Below, in pieces: positions 58,400 to 64,000 of a stretch of 64,000 nt of DNA. Below the pieces are notes generated by a model. It saw nothing but the letters and a program-made list of their open reading frames with translations. It made no database searches and was not told the DNA's origin. Position 1 is the stretch's first letter; the number at the start of each line of letters is the position of its first letter. The stretch covers positions 10,354,001 through 10,418,000 of the forward strand of contig OX377202.1 in assembly GCA_947396885.1 (NCBI GenBank), given 5' to 3'. This stretch comes from Heligmosomoides polygyrus polygyrus. Its lineage: Eukaryota; Nematoda; Chromadorea; Rhabditida; Heligmosomidae. Made by a program: the position numbers and the translations under genes.

Positions 58400-59113
58400 A
58401 CTTGTTTATTTGTTTATTTGTTACGACTATTTAGGACAGCCGTGTGACAACTAATTGAACATCACTACTCAACAGCAAATAATACTTCAAAACAACAGAA
58501 CAATAAACGTACAATTAGCACCTCAGGAGAGCTTTCTCAGCAACTCGTCTGAAAGGTTCAACATTTTTTTGACAGGGATGTAAATCACTTTTCAATGCCA
58601 GGTATGCAGATAGGCCCCTAACAGTAAGAAAGTGAGCCCTGGCTCCTGATTTCGGTTTGGAGTACCAAATTTTGTAGCTAGTTCCTCTCGTCCTGCATGC
58701 AATGAGCTTGTAAAATTTCGTCGATCTTATTCGTACTTGCCCCGACAGAATTTTGAACACCCAGCACACATCTGTCAACAACCTTCGTGAGCTCAAAGAG
58801 CTGAGACCAAGAAATTTATTGCGTATTTCCGCTCTAGGAATTCTAGAATGGAAGAATTCATTGTACCTCATCACTAGTTTCCTAGTATAGTTGCTTTGGA
58901 CACGTTCAATCTCTTGAATATCCTTCTTCTTATGTGGCGAAAACAAGACTGTCCTGCTTTCGACAATTGGCCTCACAAACGACTTATACGCCTGCAGAAA
59001 AACTGATTTATTCGTAGTACAGAGTCCTTCAAATATCTGGTAAGTCCTATTAAGCGCTTTTCTGCAGATTAATCTATAGTGCTCTGAAACTTCGAGCGAC
59101 ATCGAACCGGAGA
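58400..59113 (-). pseudogene. CR1/Jockey-like LINE 3' fragment nested in the RTE-like copy
   Basis: The minus strand encodes IFEGLCTTNKSVFLQAYKSF, VRPIVESRTVLFSPHKKKDI, FLGLSSLSSRRLLTDVCWVF and TRGTSYKIWYSKPKSGAR, typical of the RT C-terminal region, with a stop near 58515. A 3' tail of AACAAATAAACAAATAAAC on the minus strand lies at about 58402-58425. Related to the copy at 15555-16790. Confidence 0.8.
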
Positions 59114-59114
59114 C

Positions 59115-59440
59115 ATTGCGAATTTGATCAAAACGCATTACACCAGGCGTCCAGCGCAGTATATTCTCCATTACACTGGACCGTGTCTCAGCCTCCTCTG
59201 TTGCAGACCAGGATTCAGCAGCCAACATCACTACTGGTTCGACGATGTTTTGTGGATCTCTGAGTTAAGGCGTTTGTTATCTTCAATAGCACAGAACGCT
59301 TGAAATTGTGCGCTATTTGGACCACGCCGACCTCACGAGTGAGTTGACCTTCATAGTCAGAGCACCATGAGACGCAATTGCAGACCCAATATGCGCGAAG
59401 TCTCGCTCTCACGTTGCCAGAAGACCTCCCCATTTAGAGC
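59115..59440 (-). pseudogene. RTE-like LINE fragment, upstream part
   Basis: The minus strand reads MLAAESWSATEEAETRSSVM and MENILRWTPGVMRFDQIRN, matching the RT C-terminal region that follows the HGAEC motif in the 38 kb copy. It is truncated upstream at about 59440. Confidence 0.7.
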
Positions 59441-59614
59441 CTAAAGAGTGTACTTTTTCAGAAAATTCATATTATGGCAATTTTTTGGCGTCGCTCATCC
59501 ACGACGACTAACCTGGTACCAAAATTATCTAAAATGTCTTATTTTCAACAATCCGTGCTGTCTCAACTGTACTGTCCATTCGTTGATATTTCGATAGATA
59601 AAAACCATTTTTGG

Positions 59615-60240
59615 CACCATTGTACTTTCACAACTCCAAGGGTCGATGAGAGGTCGAAAAAAATTTTCGCCCAAACTTCGGCTAGGGGGGGGGGTTATTT
59701 GGGGTGCTGATCACGAATCTGAGATCAGTTTTCAATATTACGACCGATACGGTTGGTTACGATAGGTGCGGGTAACTAAGGCTGCCAAGGTCATGGTCAC
59801 TGATTTTCCCAAACTTCGGCTAGGGAGTTGCTTGGGGCGCTGACCACGATACGACATCCGTCTTCGTTTTACGCCGGAGTACGGTAGGCTGTGGGTAAGC
59901 AGCGCTTCAGGAAGGGTTGCTGTCACCTGCACCTATCGTAACCTACCGTACTCCAGCGTAAAACAAAAAACGGATGTCAGATTTGTGATCTGCACCCCAA
60001 ATATCCCCCCTCCCCAAATAACCCCCTTGCCGAAGTTTGGGCGAAATCGGTGACCATGACCTTGGCAGCCTTAGTCACCCGCACCTATCGTAACCTACGA
60101 TAATCAGCCGTAATTTTGAAACCGGATCTCAGATTCGTGATTAGCACCCCAAATAGCCTCCTAGCTGAAGTTTGGGCGAATTTTTTTTTTACCTCTCCTC
60201 GATCCTTGGAGTTGTAAAAGTACAATAGTGCCCCACGATT
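59615..60240. mobile_element. Large foldback, about 620 bp
   Basis: Left part CACCATTGTACTTTCACAAC, then TTTTCGCCCAAACTTCGGC, answers right part GAAGTTTGGGCGAA and GTTGTAAAAGTACAATAGTG. Inside each arm CACCTATCGTAACCTAC and CTTGGCAGCCTTAG words repeat. G-rich and C-rich tracts (59683-59702, 60004-60028) pair across the fold. No coding region. Confidence 0.65.
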
Positions 60241-60249
60241 TTTTAAAAT

Positions 60250-60960
60250 AAGCGACATGAATTGGATTACATATACATATTTAGAAAGCTCATATAAGCT
60301 GCCCAACAAAGTTCAACACGTTATGAAAAAATCTTAGTTTATTTTTATAAAAAAATGGTGTGAAAACCAATAAAACGAAAAAAACTTCATTTCTTTTGCA
60401 TCGACCTTATATTTGCGTTTTCACATTTCCACATTGTCTTTATTCGCTCTTATTTATTCGATCGATTTTCCATTTTTCATCCCACGGTTTGCTTTTTGAG
60501 TAAATGTAATGTAGCAGACCTGATTTTTGCTTGCAAATTTTTTTAAATGTGTTATTCAATTTTCAACTGTTTGAGAAAAGCTTTCAGCAAATGAATCATT
60601 AAATCGCTGCTCATTATTTCAGAAAATTCTAACACCAAATTTTTTTTTTTAACTAGTGCTGAAAATTTGCTTGAAAACACAAGTGCGCTGTGCAGGCCAA
60701 ATGAAAAAAGGTATCCCTAAGCTAAAAATTAACTCTGTATTCAGATTGGCTTCAAATATGTCCCGCCAATGCAGCATTCCATAAAGCGATCGAAATTCTT
60801 GATTCTTATCCAATGAAGCCTTTCATCGGTATTCTGCGCGCTGGTAGAAGTAACCATGCAATAAAATTTTCTCTTTTTCTCAAAAAACCTGAAACGATGT
60901 CACTTCGCAACACCTATGCCCATACTGAAGAGAGGCCCGAAATTTTTTCCTAATTTTGAA
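60250..60960. other. AT-rich stretch without feature
   Basis: Poly-T and poly-A rich sequence with no gene, repeat end or tRNA recognised. Confidence 0.4.
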
Positions 60961-60974
60961 TGATTATGAAATGT

Positions 60975-61394
60975 TTACGTTTTTAGCCCTACACCAAAGA
61001 GATTGTGATAATTTTGAGGAGCCCGAAAGAGAAGGTCTTCTGATGAAGTTGAGATGAGATTGCGCCATGCTTCCGCCCAGTGTATGGCGATGTTTATTTG
61101 ATTGGGGCGGAGAGTCGTTGGATACACCGCCCTCAGAAAGGGGCGGGGCGAGAGGCGCGCCGGAGACAAGATGTCCGGGTCCCTACCTTCACGTGGCGGC
61201 ATCGCATTTCTAATCACCTCCTTTGGCCCTGCAGCTTTATCCTGAACTGATTTCGTTCTTGAGACAAGAGTCAGAATCTTGTTCACCATATTTGGAGGAA
61301 AAGAGTTTTCAGCTGCAGCGCCAAGGTTTTCTTCAGGTCCCGCCACATTGCTCAGTACTAAGGTGTCGTCCGCATTTTCCGACAAGTACAGCAA
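60975..61394 (-). CDS. Unrecognised 139-codon ORF
   Basis: Minus-strand open frame with mixed composition (MPPREGRDPDILSPARLSPR and IHWAEAWRNLISTSSEDLLF). No signal peptide, membrane segment or known motif. It could be a single exon or a chance frame; it starts just beside a palindromic MITE. Confidence 0.2.
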   Translation of the reverse strand: MLYLSENADDTLVLSNVAGPEENLGAAAENSFPPNMVNKILTLVSRTKSVQDKAAGPKEVIRNAMPPREGRDPDILSPARLSPRPFLRAVYPTTLRPNQINIAIHWAEAWRNLISTSSEDLLFRAPQNYHNLFGVGLKT

Positions 61395-61401
61395 CGTCTT
61401 A

Positions 61402-61550
61402 GGCGCCTTTTATACTTGCGCCGCAGCGCGGCGCGGCGTGATGGTCGGCATGGCTATCGATTTTTCGAGCCGCGAGGCGGCGCCGCATCGCTTTTATACT
61501 TCGCCGCCGCAAAACACCACACTTGACGCGCTGCGAGAGTATAAAGCGCC
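61402..61550. mobile_element. GC-rich palindromic MITE (149 bp), TTA target site
   Basis: GGCGCCTTTTATACTTGCGC and a right end ATAAAGCGCC, with TTA on both sides (61399-61401, 61551-61553). A second inner TTTTATACTTCGCCGCCGC at 61492-61510 suggests an internal rearrangement. Confidence 0.7.
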
Positions 61551-61559
61551 TTAACGAGA

Positions 61560-62700
61560 TATGTCATGACAACAACGCGACCCATCCACTAGAAAGTTCT
61601 TCAACAAAGGAAAATTATCTGGTCTTTGGAAGGAGAGAACGGTGAGCCGGTTTTGCACACAATTACGGATAAGCTTTCAGTGTGGAACTTCTGATCGGAA
61701 TCACCCATAGTCTCCAGTTGAGGCGAAAAAAATTTTTTTGTGAAAAATGAAAGAATCTAGAGAGAAGAGCGACGTTCTCCTTTCCTCCACTGCCTCCATA
61801 ACCGAACCGACTGGAAAATGACTTCAGAGTTCCCTGAGATGCGCTTCCCAATCGTCTCCTATCAGCTGTTAGATTTTTGGACGATGTCACGGCAATTCAC
61901 GACGGTTTCGCGCGCAGCAAACTTGTCCAAATAGGGCGGCGCGGGCAGGGCAGGAAGGGCGGCAGGCAGCACGGTGTACCGAGCGACTGCCCCCCCCCCC
62001 TTTGATCGGTGGTGTTCGTAGTTAGTCATACGTATGCATGTAAGCCAATCTGGTTGACTCCAAAAGCATTACTTGTCCAGTTATCCTTTTGAGTTACAAA
62101 AACGTATTTTTGTGCTTCAGTAGATTTTATATTTATTTATTTATTTGGAGCATTAGGTGAAACAACAACAACAACAAGGGCGATAACAGCATTTAATAGT
62201 TATATCCCCAATCCCTGCATTCGCAGTAACGGTTCTGGCAAGTTCCGGACAACCTCTGAAAACACTTCAGTTAGAGACAGAACAGGTGTAGCATAACAAT
62301 GAAAATCTCAACTTCATTCAACTCAGCGTAACATAAAAAGCTGTCTAGCACGCTGCGGTCAGGCCTCTAACCCGCTTATGGTGGGAGTTGACTCAGGTTA
62401 AGATTAGTTCTGATTAAAGTATTTGGGGTCTAGATTATTAAGTAATTATAAATAACGGGGAAAATCTGGTATGTAACTTTCTGACTAACTAATTAATATG
62501 TACATCCTCTAAACACAACGACCTTACAAGGGAAGCTCATAAACTTCCCCGAAGATTCTCAACAGGCCCAATATGATATTGAAGGACATGAGACGAGAAG
62601 GACAGAAATGTTTTTGTTTTTGCAACGGGCAACTGGGTGGTACGACAATGACGAAAAACTGTCGCAAGGCAATCTCGTGTTCAGTCCGATGCCGTCCAGT
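61560..62700. other. Intergenic, no gene recognised
   Basis: Holds a poly-C tract near 61990. TTTATTTATTTATTTGGAGC at 62140-62159 may be the inverted tail of a LINE on the minus strand, but no coding remnant supports it. Confidence 0.35.
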
Positions 62701-62705
62701 CAGCA

Positions 62706-62785
62706 GTGCCGAGTTAGCCGAGTGGGTAGGGTTATGGACTCGTGAGGACGAGGTCGCGGGTTCGGATCAAGACCTATGCAAATTG
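62706..62785 (+). ncRNA. tRNA-like sequence, possible SINE head
   Basis: TTAGCCGAGTGGGTAGGG contains a perfect A-box pattern (TAGCCGAGTGG), and GCGGGTTCGGATC about 40 bases later resembles a B box. Resembles the type 2 tRNAs (Leu or Ser) but the arms do not close well. A T-rich tract follows. Confidence 0.5.
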
Positions 62786-63125
62786 CTGAAGTCATGGTGA
62801 AAATCATATAAGTTTTTTTTTCATTTTTGCACTATTGTGAAGCATTTTCTTTTGCACACTCCATGCATTAGTATACAGCAAATGCAGAGTGTAGAAAACA
62901 ATGTAATGCTTTGCAATGTAAATTATTTGAGAACTCTACGGAAAATTCTCGCATATTGATCCCCGTTAAAAACCCTGTTAAATACATAATATTCACTAAT
63001 GCCTGTGAAATATATAACATTTGACAGCTGGGTTAGTGGCACAGTAGTTTTATGGTGTCGTGTCTGTGCTGACCCATTTGCAATTAACTTCTTCGCAAAA
63101 AAAAAAGAAACATGTGGTAATGGTA

Positions 63126-64000
63126 TTAGGGTGTCCCTAAAGTCCCCGTCGTTTTTTTTTTGAACAATTCATTGCGGATTCCTCCGACGCTCTCTTGTAT
63201 AGCGTTATACAGCATTCGAAAGAGAATGGTTTGCTCAATCAGAAAATTTAATGCATTTCTTTTTTCATACTGAATTTTGGTTATTTTTAGGTCGTTAAAG
63301 TGAAAAGTGAAAAAGTGAAAAAGTAGCCATATGCGCACTTGTTCTCTCCGCTTAGGTTTGGAACTTTTTGCGCAGTTTTTTATGGCATTTGGAAGACAAT
63401 GATCTGTATTACAAGAATACGTGTTGGTCCAACTTGCTCATTTCTCCTCTATTGATTTTTTGGTCATCAAGTTGGAACGTCCGACTTTTCCGTCCGAACT
63501 TTTACCGAAACTCCTGCTCTATAGTAGTTTTTTGCATAGTGTTATATGTCGTTCGAAAGAGAATGTCTTGCTCAGTAAGAATTTGTGTCGCGTTTATTGG
63601 CTCATGCTGATTTCTGTCGATTATCAACAAAATGCCAAAAAAGGAACAATCAATCTTCAATAACAACTCCTTATCCTTGTTCAGTCTGCCTTGCTTAGTT
63701 TTATATGACACTCGAAAGTGCATGTCTTGTTCTACCAGAATATATGATTTGTTCTTCGGCCATTCAAATTTTTGCTAATTTTCAGGTCATCAAAATGGAG
63801 CAGTGCAAGGTCAACAAGGATGAGCACTTTTGGCACCTTCTTCTGTTTGCTTTCAACCAGAGTCCTATTGTGGCTTGAATATGTCCGTGTGATCAATGGT
63901 CATCAGGAACCAGCGAGTGGCGATTGCTGCCAGTCTGCTTGCCCGTCATCATTCTTCACACGGACATATTCAACGATTTTTGAACATAATTGTAACTAGC
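63126..64000 (+). mobile_element. Mariner, cut by the window edge
   Basis: The left end TTAGGGTGTCCCTAAAGTCC follows TA (63124-63125). A long untranslated part has three related blocks of the type ATTCGAAAGAGAATG plus TTGCTCA (about 63213, 63552, 63714). The frame from 63795 encodes MEQCKVNKDEHFWHLLLFAF (mariner N-terminus), then after a deletion and frame change QRVAIAASLLARHHSS and FLNIIVTS, which stands just before the first Asp motif. The rest is outside the window. Confidence 0.7.

Noticed and set aside
1..64000. CRISPR arrays, operons, bacterial promoters or rRNA
   Set aside because: The introns, splice sites and transposon types show a eukaryotic nuclear region; no such structure was seen.

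Overview
The window looks like nuclear DNA of a parasitic nematode, most probably a strongylid (hookworm-like) worm. It is gene-poor and repeat-rich. Its only clear host genes are two multi-exon S1 serine proteases of nematode type with nematode-like splice sites. The repeats (several mariner lineages, BEL/Pao, Penelope-like, RTE-like and CR1/Jockey-like LINEs, tRNA-derived SINEs) are typical of such genomes. The species assignment is inference; everything was read by eye and no search was run.

Host genes. Protease gene A runs on the minus strand from 24142 to 11522. Seven exons were located by hand: 24050-24142, 22718-22810, 18291-18390, 14893-14992, 14667-14835, 14487-14608 and 11522-11674; a signal-peptide exon further upstream was not found. 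Protease gene B, also minus, runs from 45144 to 33194 with exons 45036-45144, 42891-42971, 36973-37081, 36810-36915, 36579-36756, 33365-33480 and 33194-33295. The seven exons correspond one to one and all six internal junctions share the same phase, so the genes are tandem paralogues. Gene A keeps His, Asp and Ser. In gene B the catalytic Asp reads Asn and the Gly before the catalytic Asp-Ser reads Asp, so B looks like an inactive or altered protease. Their large introns hold most of the mobile DNA between 11 and 45 kb.

Layout. 1-6.9 kb: nested direct, tandem and inverted repeats with a deleted mariner. 6.98-8.25 kb: a nearly intact mariner with one in-frame stop. 8.7-11.3 kb: reverse-transcriptase fragments, a TTAA-flanked MITE and a mariner fragment. 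11.5-24.1 kb: gene A with a mariner, a LINE and MITEs in its introns. 24.2-33.1 kb: intergenic repeats, including GC-rich palindromes and a head-to-head Penelope-like fragment. 33.2-45.1 kb: gene B, whose introns hold an RTE-like LINE split by a Penelope-like element with inverted arms, three SINE types and foldback elements. 45.2-47.9 kb: SINE and tandem repeats. 47.95-55.44 kb: a BEL/Pao-type LTR element with both LTRs and a 6-bp target duplication but a scrambled interior. 55.4-64 kb: mariners, nested LINE fragments, a large foldback, and a mariner cut by the window edge.

The most unusual points are the pseudo-enzyme-like paralogue B; the BEL element, primed by tRNA-Gly and carrying a 28-nt 5' fragment of the same tRNA inside; its repeated triple zinc-knuckle ORFs; and a family of GC-rich palindromes whose 3-bp target sites can be seen from paralogous empty sites in the window.
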